From VRUE01 sp963753585 (lineage in GTDB: Bacteria; Actinomycetota; Thermoleophilia; Solirubrobacterales; 70-9): DNA of 64,000 nt. Below the pieces are notes generated by a model. The model saw only the letters and a list, made by a program, of their open reading frames with translations, had not been told where the DNA came from and ran no database searches. Location of the stretch: positions 272,965 to 336,964 of the forward strand of contig CAVWCU010000002.1 in assembly GCA_963753585.1 (NCBI GenBank). The letters are read 5' to 3'. Made by a program: the position numbers and the translations under genes. How positions within the stretch are numbered: position 1 is the first letter of the stretch; each line of letters starts with the position of its first letter. Shown piece after piece: positions 40,677 to 48,379 of this stretch.

Positions 40677-42242
40677 TTGACCCAAGCAATCACAGCCAGC
40701 GGCATCCAGGAATTCTTCTTCGACTGGTATCCAGTCTTTGGGGTCTTCTTCATGGCCTGTCTGCTGCTTGTCTTCCTGAAGCTGATGCGCAGCACGGTCG
40801 GCTCGACCAAGCCGGAGACGGTGAAGGCGAGCAAGACCGAGCCGGTGCTCTGGGACGAGGTTCAGGGGGTCGATGCCGCCAAGGACGAGCTGATGGACGT
40901 CGCCGAGTGGCTGCGCGACCCGGAGCGCTTCGCCGCGCTCGGTGCGCAGCCGCCGCGCGGGGTGCTGCTGTTCGGCCCGCCGGGAACGGGCAAGACGATG
41001 CTGGCGAGGGCGGTGGCGGCGCAGGCAGGCGTCGACTTCTTCGCCGCCTCGGGCTCCAGCTTCGTCGAGATGTTTGTGGGGAGGGGTGCCGCCAGGATCC
41101 GGCGGCTGTTCAAAGAAGCGCGCAAGTCGGGCCGTGCGGTGATCTTCATCGACGAGCTCGACGCCGTGGGAGGAGCGCGCGGTGGAGGAGGCGGCGATGG
41201 CGGTTCGAGCGAGCGGGAGCAAGCTCTCAACCAGCTGCTGGTCGAGCTCGACGGGTTCGAGCGCGATCCAGGCACGGTTATCGTCATCGCCGCCTCCAAC
41301 CACGTCGACAAGCTCGACCGGGCGCTGCTGCGGCCGGGTCGCTTCGACCGCCAGGTGCTGGTCTCGCCACCTGACTGCGCCGGGCGGGAGGCGATCCTGC
41401 GCGCGCACGCGAAGGGCAAGCCCCTGGAGCCCGACCTCGACCTGCGCGACGTCGCCCGCAAGACGACCGGGATGACCGGCGCCCAGCTGGCCAACGCGCT
41501 CAATGAGGGAGCGATCATCGCCGGCCGCGCAGGGCGCCCGGCGATGGCGCGCGAGGACCTCGACGAGGCGCTGCTGCGCCAGTCGGTCGGCTCGCAGCAG
41601 GCCCGCCGCCTGGGCGCCGAGGAGCGCCGCATCGTCGCCTACCACGAGGCCGGCCACGCCCTCTGCAGGCACCTGGTCGGCGGTGACCCGCCGGAGATGC
41701 TCAGCATCATCCCACGCGGTCCTGCGCTCGGCTTCGTCGCCTCCTCACCGGAGGAGGACAGCTACCTCGAGTCGAGGGAGGAGCTCCAGAACGAGATCGT
41801 CACGCTGCTCGGCGGGCGCGCAGCCGAGGAGGAGGTCTTCGGAACCTCCTACTCCGGCGCCTCGGGCGACCTGGCGCGCGTCCACGCGGTCTGCAAGCAG
41901 ATGGTCGGGGAGTTCGGGATGGGCGTGGCGCTGGGCGCCGAAGGGGCCCCGCCGATCGCGCTGCCGACCGGCGACTACGCGATGTCGGACCGGACCCGCC
42001 GCGACGTCGACGTTGCGGCGATGACGCTGGCTCGCGACGCACACCGGCGCGCCCGGGCCCTGCTCGCCGCCAACCGCCGCTGCCTCGACGACCTCGCCGC
42101 GAACGCGCTCGAGCGCGAGACTCTGACCCGCGAGGACCTCGACGATATTTTCGCCGCGCACGAGCTGGACACCGAGATCGGCAGGGGCGCGATCGAACGT
42201 GCCGCAGCCGCGCTTGCCGGGGAGTCCGCAGAATCGAAGTAG
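40677..42242 (+). CDS. FtsH-like AAA+ membrane zinc protease lacking the external domain
   Basis: A 521-residue protein. One transmembrane helix (VFGVFFMACLLLVFLKLM) lies at about residues 19-36. It leads directly to the AAA+ domain with Walker A GPPGTGKTM, Walker B IFIDELDAVG, and the second region of homology RALLRPGRFDR. The M41 protease domain has the zinc motif YHEAGHALCRH near residue 320. Typical FtsH has two helices and an external domain of about 70 residues between them, which are absent here. The start codon is uncertain (TTG 40677 used; ATG 40752 would cut the helix). It degrades membrane or regulatory proteins by family analogy. Confidence 0.85.
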   Translation: MTQAITASGIQEFFFDWYPVFGVFFMACLLLVFLKLMRSTVGSTKPETVKASKTEPVLWDEVQGVDAAKDELMDVAEWLRDPERFAALGAQPPRGVLLFGPPGTGKTMLARAVAAQAGVDFFAASGSSFVEMFVGRGAARIRRLFKEARKSGRAVIFIDELDAVGGARGGGGGDGGSSEREQALNQLLVELDGFERDPGTVIVIAASNHVDKLDRALLRPGRFDRQVLVSPPDCAGREAILRAHAKGKPLEPDLDLRDVARKTTGMTGAQLANALNEGAIIAGRAGRPAMAREDLDEALLRQSVGSQQARRLGAEERRIVAYHEAGHALCRHLVGGDPPEMLSIIPRGPALGFVASSPEEDSYLESREELQNEIVTLLGGRAAEEEVFGTSYSGASGDLARVHAVCKQMVGEFGMGVALGAEGAPPIALPTGDYAMSDRTRRDVDVAAMTLARDAHRRARALLAANRRCLDDLAANALERETLTREDLDDIFAAHELDTEIGRGAIERAAAALAGESAESK

Positions 42243-42245
42243 AAT
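42240..42245 (+). promoter_or_regulatory. -10 element nested on the ftsH-like stop codon
   Basis: TAGAAT, whose TAG is the stop codon of the upstream protease gene, with 10 bases to the GTG at 42256. It is the probable leaderless promoter of the MpaB-like gene. Confidence 0.55.
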
Positions 42246-42255
42246 TTCGGTACCC

Positions 42256-43146
42256 GTGACGTACCGCGACGAAGACTCCCGCTACTACTTCCCCCCTGGC
42301 CGCTCGATGGCGCGGCGGGTTCACGGCGAGCGCGCCGTCGGCCTGCTCTACGGGCAGCGGGCGCTCCTGATCGGCGCCCTGGAGCCGCTCACCTACACCG
42401 GCACGATGCTGAGCACGGCCGCGGCCGACCGGCCCTTCCAGCGACTAGCGCGTACGGCGAAGATCCAGGAGACGATCCTGCTCGGAACCCGCGAGGAGGC
42501 CGACAAGGCCCTCGCCGTGGTGAACCGCCTGCATGAACGGGTCAAGGGGACCCTTCCCGAGGCGGCCGGGAGCCACCCCGCCGGCACCGCCTACTCCGCC
42601 TTCGACCCCGAGCTGATGCTCTGGACCTTGGCCGTGATCGCCGACTCCGGCCGGGCGATGTACGAGGCGATGGTGCGACCCCTGACCGACGCCGAGCGCG
42701 AGGAGCTCTGGCAGGACTACGTGCGCTTCGGCGAGCTCTTCGGCCTGCCACGCGGCGACGTCCCCGGCAGCTACCGCGAGTTCAGCGCCTGGTGGGAGGA
42801 GCGGATGTCCTCACCCGACCTGCAGGCAACCGAGCACGGGCTCGATATGGCGCCGCTGGTTGCCTTCGAGCAGCCGGTGCCGGGGCCCGCGCGCGGCAAC
42901 CTCGTCGCCCAGAACCACATCATCAAGGGCACCCTGCCGCCGCGCGTGCGGGAAATCTTCGGCATCCACTGGAGCCGCGCGCACGAGACCGGCTACCGGG
43001 CGATGACGGCGGGTCACCGCCGGATGCGGCGCTTCTTCCCCCGCCCGATGCGCCGGGGCCGCAACGACGTCTTCTTCGACCTGGTCACCAAAAGAGAGCA
43101 GCAGCGCGGCGGAACCCGCACGCCGCAGCTCCGCGTCAGCGCCTGA
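42256..43146 (+). CDS. MpaB/latex-oxygenase family protein (DUF2236)
   Basis: A 296-residue protein of the DUF2236 family, named for the fungal mycophenolic acid oxygenase MpaB and rubber oxygenase Lcp. It has the family layout: RVHGERAVGLLYGQRALLIG near the start, a conserved YSAFDPELMLWTLAVIADS, and YVRFGELFGLPRGDVPGSY. A His in VVNRLHERVKG is a candidate haem or metal ligand. The reaction is unknown. Its start is set by TAGAAT 10 bases upstream. The 3' end overlaps the convergent secreted-protein gene by 11 bases. Confidence 0.8.
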   Translation: MTYRDEDSRYYFPPGRSMARRVHGERAVGLLYGQRALLIGALEPLTYTGTMLSTAAADRPFQRLARTAKIQETILLGTREEADKALAVVNRLHERVKGTLPEAAGSHPAGTAYSAFDPELMLWTLAVIADSGRAMYEAMVRPLTDAEREELWQDYVRFGELFGLPRGDVPGSYREFSAWWEERMSSPDLQATEHGLDMAPLVAFEQPVPGPARGNLVAQNHIIKGTLPPRVREIFGIHWSRAHETGYRAMTAGHRRMRRFFPRPMRRGRNDVFFDLVTKREQQRGGTRTPQLRVSA

Positions 43147-43945
43147 CCTGACAGGGCTGGATAAAAGTGCCCCTGAGCTGGGTGCCATCCACGAGGGAGA
43201 ACTCAGTTCGAGATTGCAGGCGTCCGGTCGCACAGCGCGCGTTCAGAAGGCTGTAGCGCTCGCCTTCATAGGCCCACTGCCTTCCGATGCGCAACTTCGC
43301 CTTGCGGAGGACTCCGTATCCCCCCGCCACCGCAGAAAGACGGGCGCTGGCCCGATAGTCGTAGATGGCGCCGGGAGCCCTTCGAACCGCAATCGGGATG
43401 ACCGTCTCACTCGAGGCTGGGGACGTCGCGTAGAGGACCGCGAAAATCGTCACCTCGCCACGTTTCCTCGGTCCGTTGAAAAGCGCGACCTGCCCGGACA
43501 GCGAAAGCGGCGCCCGTTCGGGATAGGTCACGACGAAACGCGCAAAGCCGCCCCCTATGATGGCCCCAGGACAGGCTTTCCGAGCTTCATATAGCGGCGT
43601 GGCCGACAGGGATGCCCGCCGGCAGACCGGCAGACCAGTCGTCACCAACGAGAAATGGCGGTCGAGCTCGATGCTGACTTCGCGCACCTTCGGCGGGTTG
43701 GCACCAGAGTGGGTCCCGATCGTCCCACCCCAATGAAGGGTCACCGGCGCGTCGCGGTCCTTCGGCAGCCGCGAGGGATCGACACTCCAGCGGGCGCTGA
43801 TGTCGGGGTCCGGGATCGGGAGGATGTGAACAGGATCGCCGGCCCTGGCGACACCGGCCATCGCGAGAACGACAACCCCGAGCCCAAGAAGCCCCAGGGG
43901 CTTCCTCCCGACGCGTCCGACGACCGCAAGCGAAGCCGCAACCAC
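43136..43945 (-). CDS. secreted protein of unknown family, tandem copy 4
   Basis: A 269-residue exported protein, the last and most diverged of four tandem paralogues. A signal peptide covers about residues 15-35 (LLGLGVVVLAMAGVARAG). Family landmarks kept are LPKDRDAPVTL, GLPVC, CPGAIIGGGF, LFNGPRK, RYSLLNARCATGRLQ and a final PC near the C-terminus, giving four invariant Cys. It lacks the LGDLVI segment of the other copies. The GTG start shares a base with the stop of the preceding copy (TAGTG), so translation is coupled. The domain appears beta-rich. I do not recognise the family. Confidence 0.7.
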   Translation of the reverse strand: MVAASLAVVGRVGRKPLGLLGLGVVVLAMAGVARAGDPVHILPIPDPDISARWSVDPSRLPKDRDAPVTLHWGGTIGTHSGANPPKVREVSIELDRHFSLVTTGLPVCRRASLSATPLYEARKACPGAIIGGGFARFVVTYPERAPLSLSGQVALFNGPRKRGEVTIFAVLYATSPASSETVIPIAVRRAPGAIYDYRASARLSAVAGGYGVLRKAKLRIGRQWAYEGERYSLLNARCATGRLQSRTEFSLVDGTQLRGTFIQPCQVRR

Positions 43946-44745
43946 TATTTGAGAGCCTTGCAGGGCTCGAAGAACGTGCCCCTGAGTTCGGTGCCGTCGC
44001 TGAAGGCGAACTCACCGCGAGCCTGCAGACGGCCGGTCGCGCAGCGCGCGTTGACGTAGCTGTAGCGCTTGCCCTTGTGGGTCCATTTCTTGCCGATTCT
44101 CAGGTGCCCCGAGAGGGGGATGCCGTTGCCGCCGGCGATCGGCGGGATCCGCGCCTCGGTCCGGTAGCCGTAGATGCCTTTGCTGATCTTCTGGATCACG
44201 ATCGGGATGACGAACGCGACCGGGGCCGGGACGGTGGTGTAGAAGTGCGCGAACACCGTGTCGTTGCCGCCCTTCTTCGGGCCGTTGAAGAGCGTGATCG
44301 GCGAGGAGACCGGGATCGCAGGCTGTTCGGGGAAGACGACGACGCCGCGGCCGAAGCCCTTGCCGACGATCGCGCCCGGGCAGTTATTGCGGGCCGCCGC
44401 AACGGTCGTGGCCTGGAGCTTGGCCGACGTACAGACCGGGAGGCCCGTGGTGACCACGGAGCCGTGCTTGTCGAATTCGAAGTTGATGTCTTTGATCACC
44501 GGCGGGTAGGCGCCCGAGACGGTGCTGATCTTGCCGCCGCCGTAGAGTTCGATCGGCGCGTCGCGATCCTTCGGCAACCGCTTCGGCGTGAAGCCCCCCT
44601 CGCCGACGATGACGAGGTCGCCGAGCTGCAGGCGGACCTTCACGGCGTCGGCGGTGCTCGCCAGCAGGAGCAAGCTCAGCGCCCCGACCAGCCCCGAGAT
44701 CGCCAGGCGTCTTCTCTGCCTAGGGCCGCTGCTCAATCGCAGCAC
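43945..44745 (-). CDS. secreted protein of unknown family, tandem copy 3
   Basis: A 266-residue exported paralogue. A signal peptide (SGLVGALSLLLLASTADAV) is followed by the family pattern in order: LQLGDLVIVGEGGF, LPKDRDAPIELYGGGKISTV, FDKHGSVVTTGLPVC, CPGAIVGKGFGRGVVVFPEQ, ITLFNGPKKGGNDTVF, IVIQKISKGIYGYR, KGKRYSYVNARCATGRLQ and FFEPCKALK. The four Cys probably form two disulfides outside the cell. The GTG start is 4 bases after the stop of copy 2. No enzyme motif or known adhesion domain is evident. Confidence 0.72.
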   Translation of the reverse strand: MLRLSSGPRQRRRLAISGLVGALSLLLLASTADAVKVRLQLGDLVIVGEGGFTPKRLPKDRDAPIELYGGGKISTVSGAYPPVIKDINFEFDKHGSVVTTGLPVCTSAKLQATTVAAARNNCPGAIVGKGFGRGVVVFPEQPAIPVSSPITLFNGPKKGGNDTVFAHFYTTVPAPVAFVIPIVIQKISKGIYGYRTEARIPPIAGGNGIPLSGHLRIGKKWTHKGKRYSYVNARCATGRLQARGEFAFSDGTELRGTFFEPCKALK

Positions 44746-44749
44746 GCCC

Positions 44750-45547
44750 TTATTTGAGGACCTTGCAGGGCCTCAAGAACGTGCCGCTGAGCACCGTGCC
44801 GTCCTCGAACCCGAACCGGCCCTTGGCCTGCAGGCGGCCCTTCGCACAGCGGGCGTTGGCGTAGCTGTGCTTCTTGCCTTTGTAGGTCCATTTGCGGTTG
44901 ATCGCGATACGCCCGGAGATCGGGTGCCCGAAGCCGTTGACGAGTTTCGGGATGTTCGCTTCGGCGCGGTAGCCGTAGGGGCCGTTGTGGATTTTTTCGA
45001 TCACGACCTGGAAGAGGACCGTCGAGGGAGCGGGCACGTCGAGGTGCGCGTGCACGAACACCGTGTCGTTGCCGCCCTTCTTCGGGCCGTTGAAGAGCGT
45101 GATGCCGGTGCTCGCCGGGATCGGTTTCTGTTCGGGAAGGGCGACGACCGCCGTGCCGAAGCCCTTGCCGACGATCGTGTCTCCGCAGGCGCGCCGGGCG
45201 GTTGGAACGTCGGTGGCGACGAGCTTGCCTCGGGTGCAGACGGGGAGCCCAGTGGTGTCGACCAGGCCGTCCTTGTCGAATTCGAAGGTGATCTCGTTGA
45301 GGATCGGGGGGAGCTCGCCCGACACCGTCGAGAGCTTGCCGCCGCCGTAGACTTCGATCGGCGCGAAGCGGTCCTTCGGCAGGGTTTCGGGTTTGAAGCC
45401 GCCCTTGCCGATGATCACGAGGTCACCCAGGCGAAGTTCGACTCTTTCGACCTTCTTGACAGCCCCCGCCGTGGCGGCGAAAGCCAGCACTGCCAGCGCC
45501 AGGACAGCGAGGGCGGTCAGCTTCTTGGGTGCGCGGAATCTCGGCAT
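44750..45547 (-). CDS. secreted protein of unknown family, tandem copy 2
   Basis: A 265-residue exported paralogue. A signal peptide (TALAVLALAVLAFAATAGAV) precedes LRLGDLVIIGKGGF, LPKDRFAPIEVYGGGKLSTV, GLPVCTRGKLVATDVPTARR with CGDTIVGKGFG, LFNGPKKGGNDTVFVH, KIHNGPYGYRAEA, NARCAKGRLQ and the C-terminal LRPCKVLK. AAGGAGC lies before the ATG at 45547, in the short gap after copy 1, so it is read from the same mRNA. Identity to its neighbours is high at landmarks and low between, consistent with an old duplication. Confidence 0.72.
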   Translation of the reverse strand: MPRFRAPKKLTALAVLALAVLAFAATAGAVKKVERVELRLGDLVIIGKGGFKPETLPKDRFAPIEVYGGGKLSTVSGELPPILNEITFEFDKDGLVDTTGLPVCTRGKLVATDVPTARRACGDTIVGKGFGTAVVALPEQKPIPASTGITLFNGPKKGGNDTVFVHAHLDVPAPSTVLFQVVIEKIHNGPYGYRAEANIPKLVNGFGHPISGRIAINRKWTYKGKKHSYANARCAKGRLQAKGRFGFEDGTVLSGTFLRPCKVLK

Positions 45548-45565
45548 GACGCTGGTGGGGCTCCT

Positions 45566-46342
45566 TTATTTGCGGACTTTGCAGGGCAGGACGAAGTTGG
45601 CGGTCAGGGTGGTTTTGTCGGCGTCTTTGAAGGTGAACTGACCCTTGACCTGGAAGCGCCCCGTTTCACAGCGCGCACTGATGTAGCTGTGTTTCTTGCC
45701 CTTGTAGGTCCATTTGCGACCGACTTTGGCGGAGCCCGAGAGCGGGTGGCCGTACCCGCCGGCGATCTTCGGGATTTTCACGCTGACCCGGTAGCCGAAG
45801 ACTCCGTTGTTGATCTTTTCGATCACGATCGGGACGATGAACGTCGCCGGGCCCGGGTAATCGAGGTGGGCGTGGGCGATGATCGTGTCGTCGCCGCCCT
45901 TCTTCGGGCCGTTGAAGAGAGTGATCGGAGAACCGACGACGATCGGGCCCTGTTCCGGGAACTTCACGACGGCCTTGCCGAAGCCCTTGCCGACGATCGC
46001 GTCTCCGCAGGCGCGCCGCGCCGCCGGCACATCCGTAGCCACGAGCTTCCTTTGAGTGCAGACCGGGATCCCGGTGGTGTCGACGGCGCCGTGTTTGTCG
46101 AATTCGAGGACGAAGGTGTCCAGGATCGGCGGGATTTCGCCTGAGACCGTGGAGAGTTTGCCGCCGCCGTGGGTGGTGATCGGAGCGTTCTCGAATTTCG
46201 GCAGCGCATTCGGCTCAAAACCTCCCTGCGCGTCGAGCACGAGGTCCCCGAGGACGACGTGCGCCTTGAACGTGCTCGCATTCGCGATCGCCGCCGCGAC
46301 AAGCACGCCGAGCACAACCCCTAGAACGATCTTCCTACGCAT
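45566..46342 (-). CDS. secreted protein of unknown family, tandem copy 1 (operon leader)
   Basis: A 258-residue exported paralogue and the first gene of the four-gene run. The signal peptide is short (KIVLGVVLGVLVAAAIANAS). The same landmarks follow: VLGDLVLDAQGGF, GLPVC-type site as GIPVC, CGDAIVGKGFG, LFNGPKKGGDDTII, NGVFGYRVS, KHSYISARCETGRFQ and VLPCKVRK. GAGAGGAGAGG precedes the ATG at 46342, a strong ribosome site. The upstream 46343-46446 gap probably holds the operon promoter; GTTATCTTGG near 46370 is the only candidate seen. Confidence 0.72.
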   Translation of the reverse strand: MRRKIVLGVVLGVLVAAAIANASTFKAHVVLGDLVLDAQGGFEPNALPKFENAPITTHGGGKLSTVSGEIPPILDTFVLEFDKHGAVDTTGIPVCTQRKLVATDVPAARRACGDAIVGKGFGKAVVKFPEQGPIVVGSPITLFNGPKKGGDDTIIAHAHLDYPGPATFIVPIVIEKINNGVFGYRVSVKIPKIAGGYGHPLSGSAKVGRKWTYKGKKHSYISARCETGRFQVKGQFTFKDADKTTLTANFVLPCKVRK

Positions 46343-46446
46343 CCTGCCTCTCCTCTCCCTAGCCCTGGTCCAAGATAACGAGGACCTTGGCAGTCCATGT
46401 TAAGGCCCGAAGGCGTTCCGCTATTCCGTCCAGGTCAAATGCCCGG

Positions 46447-47133
46447 CTAACGCGGCTCAACGAGCAGCGCACGAGCTACTGCAAGAACAACCCCCGAGGC
46501 ACCGAGTAGCGCCGAGCCGGCGTGCAGCTTGCGGCCGTCTACCTCGATCGGCCAGGCGATCACGACGAGATCCTCGCCCACCGGGACGGGAGCGTCGATG
46601 CGCGCCTGGAAGCGAGCGAGAAAGCTGGTGCGCAGGTCGCCGTGCATGTAGAGGGCGAAGTAGGTGGGGCAGTCGAGGACCGCGCTGACGATCTCGGGCA
46701 TGACCTGGCCAGTCGCGCCGGCCGTCCAGGATGGGGGCGCCCAGGGGCTGGCGACGACGTCGCGCCCTACGACCGCGCCGGCGAAAACGCCAAGCGAGTC
46801 CTCACGCGCCCGCCCACAGACGAAGCAGCGGCAGAACTCGCCGTCGGCAAGTCCGCGGTAGTGCTCGGAGGCCGCTCGCGCCTCCTCGACCGAGACGGGC
46901 TCGGGCACGTCCAGGTCCAGCTCGGCCGCGGGCTCCACAGTCGCGACGAGCGTCTCGCCGTCGGCCACGCGCAGCCCCTCCCCCTCCGGCTCGACTCCCA
47001 GCTCGCGATCGAGCGGCACCGGGCTGCGCAGGCTCACCGCAGCCGGGCCGTCGAGCAAGGCCGCGAACACCGCGGCGCTGTATCCCCCGTTGCCACTGGC
47101 CAGCGGACCGTTGAACCGGCCTGGGACCGACAC
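46447..47133 (-). CDS. thioesterase-like hot-dog protein
   Basis: A protein of about 228 residues. RFNGPLASGNGGYSAAVFAAL at the start is typical of a bacterial hot-dog thioesterase-like group with SGNGGY. CRCFVCGRARED may be a zinc or structural Cys cluster. Later, MPEIVSAVLDCPTYFALYMHG and RFQARIDAPVPVGEDLVVIAWP form the second hot-dog half. The GTG at 47133 was chosen because the family begins there. The open frame upstream would read through the displaced tRNA-Val fragment and is not real. A TACGAT -10 lies at 47164-47169, next to the element boundary. Confidence 0.65.
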   Translation of the reverse strand: MSVPGRFNGPLASGNGGYSAAVFAALLDGPAAVSLRSPVPLDRELGVEPEGEGLRVADGETLVATVEPAAELDLDVPEPVSVEEARAASEHYRGLADGEFCRCFVCGRAREDSLGVFAGAVVGRDVVASPWAPPSWTAGATGQVMPEIVSAVLDCPTYFALYMHGDLRTSFLARFQARIDAPVPVGEDLVVIAWPIEVDGRKLHAGSALLGASGVVLAVARALLVEPR

Positions 47134-47163
47134 CCCGCTCTGATCCGAAACGGCGATGACAGA

Positions 47164-47169
47164 ATCGTA
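47164..47169 (-). promoter_or_regulatory. promoter of the thioesterase-like gene at the element boundary
   Basis: TACGAT on the minus strand, 30 bases before the GTG at 47133. Its -35 region falls inside the 47175-47223 repeat, that is, inside the tRNA-Val fragment. Confidence 0.4.
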
Positions 47170-47174
47170 CGGCG

Positions 47175-47223
47175 CAGCGATGGGCGGTACTGGGCTCGAA
47201 CCAGTGACCTCCTGCTTGTAAGG
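47175..47223. repeat. distal attachment-site repeat (displaced tRNA-Val 3' part)
   Basis: 49 bases identical to 49144-49192. It contains the 3' part of tRNA-Val from the discriminator base to the anticodon loop but lacks the 5' part, so it is not a functional tRNA. Confidence 0.9.
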
Positions 47224-47449
47224 ACCGTGCGGCTGTTTCTGGCTGCTGCCGTCTACCACCGATCAAGGCTGAAATGCCCTGACTCAATCGGCTAGACGGG
47301 CGGCCCGTCAGCCGTCTGCTGCCATCTGTCGCTTCCAAGGCGCTTCCGCGGTGTGTGCCTGGATGGCATCGCTGTGGCCCTGGTCCGCGAGATGGACGAC
47401 GTCTGGCCGACCGGCCGCAAGCTGGCGGCGATCCTGATCGCCGTCGAAG

Positions 47450-47896
47450 CTAGCCGGTTAGACGGGTCGGCTCGGGAACCTCGCAGACTTCCAGCCCGTC
47501 AATTCCGTCGAAGTCCTTCGGGTTCGACGTGTAGAGAATCATCCCGTTCGCCACGGCGGTCGCGGCGATCAGGGCGTCGAGCGAGCGAGCCTTCCGCTTG
47601 GACTTCCGCTTCATCAGCGCCGCCGCCACGTCTCCGTAGGCCTCCGCCACGCTGCCGTCCAGCGGCAGCGGGTCGAACGCCTCTTCGGTGGCTTCCAACT
47701 GCTTCTGCCTTGCGTCGCGGAGCGCCTCGTCGTCCTCGACTATCTTCGGTCCCAGGTTCAGCTCCGCGATGGTCACGATGCAGACCTTCGGGTCTTCCGG
47801 GAGATGGGCCGGGTCGGTGATGTCGGGCAGCGAGATGACGACGCAGGTATCGAGTAGGCCGGGCTCGTACTGCTCCTCGCCGTCTCCCCCTGCCAT
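47450..47896 (-). CDS. PIN-domain protein (VapC-like toxin)
   Basis: A 148-residue PIN-domain ribonuclease. The acidic active-site residues appear in order: Asp in LLDTCVVISLP, Glu in IVTIAELNLG, Asp in ARSLDALIAATAVANG, and a final Asp in SNPKDFDGIDG. About 12 unusual residues (MAGGDGEEQYEPG) precede the first strand. PIN toxins cleave tRNA or rRNA and are neutralised by a partner protein usually encoded just upstream. Here the upstream gene ends 15 bases away and has an antitoxin-like C-terminus. It is the last gene of the element operon. Confidence 0.85.
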   Translation of the reverse strand: MAGGDGEEQYEPGLLDTCVVISLPDITDPAHLPEDPKVCIVTIAELNLGPKIVEDDEALRDARQKQLEATEEAFDPLPLDGSVAEAYGDVAAALMKRKSKRKARSLDALIAATAVANGMILYTSNPKDFDGIDGLEVCEVPEPTRLTG

Positions 47897-47911
47897 TCCC
47901 GGCGGCCTCCC

Positions 47912-48379
47912 CTAGAGGCTCGTGTCCAGCACCTTGTCCACGTCCTCGCGGAAGCGGTGCGGGTCGACCGATGGAACGCTCTTGAACCGCTCGAGAAGCG
48001 CGACCGCCTTCGGCGACGCCTTCCGCCTCGGACGCACGACGGGCGCCTCCGACTCGACAGCGACCGTCGTTTTCCCAGTGGGTTCGAGCTGGCCCAAGGT
48101 ATAGAGCGCGAGCGCGTGATGGAGGTGGGCGCTCGTCTTCCCGGAGCCGGTCTTGCCCACGACGACGCCCGTGCGCCCGCCGCGGACCGCGTCTTCCAGC
48201 GCGCCCGTGTTGTATTTGCCCATCGCCCTCGCGATCCGTACGTGCTTGCCGGTCATGACACCGAGCGCACCGAGGTAATTCCTCGGGATCACATCAGGCA
48301 TCGTTAGACGAGCGAGCTCGTTGATCGCGGCGCGGGTCTTGTCCGGCGCGTGCATCTTCTTGGCGTCCATGACGGTCAT
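47912..48379 (-). CDS. element protein 2: probable antitoxin with a P-loop-like motif
   Basis: A 155-residue protein. The C-terminal 25 residues (FKSVPSVDPHRFREDVDKVL and the final DTSL) look like the toxin-wrapping tail of VapB/Phd-type antitoxins. The middle has GVVVGKTGSGKTS, a clear Walker A-like loop after a hydrophobic strand, followed by HHALALYTLGQLEPTGKTTV. No Walker B or full NTPase fold fits in 155 residues. The ATG at 48379 overlaps the stop of protein 1 (ATGA). By position and tail it is the antitoxin of the PIN protein; the P-loop is unexplained. Confidence 0.55.
   Translation of the reverse strand: MTVMDAKKMHAPDKTRAAINELARLTMPDVIPRNYLGALGVMTGKHVRIARAMGKYNTGALEDAVRGGRTGVVVGKTGSGKTSAHLHHALALYTLGQLEPTGKTTVAVESEAPVVRPRRKASPKAVALLERFKSVPSVDPHRFREDVDKVLDTSL

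Noticed and set aside
47175..47223. A second tRNA-Val gene
   Set aside because: Only the 3' part is present; the 5' half and acceptor pairing are missing. It is an attachment-site remnant.
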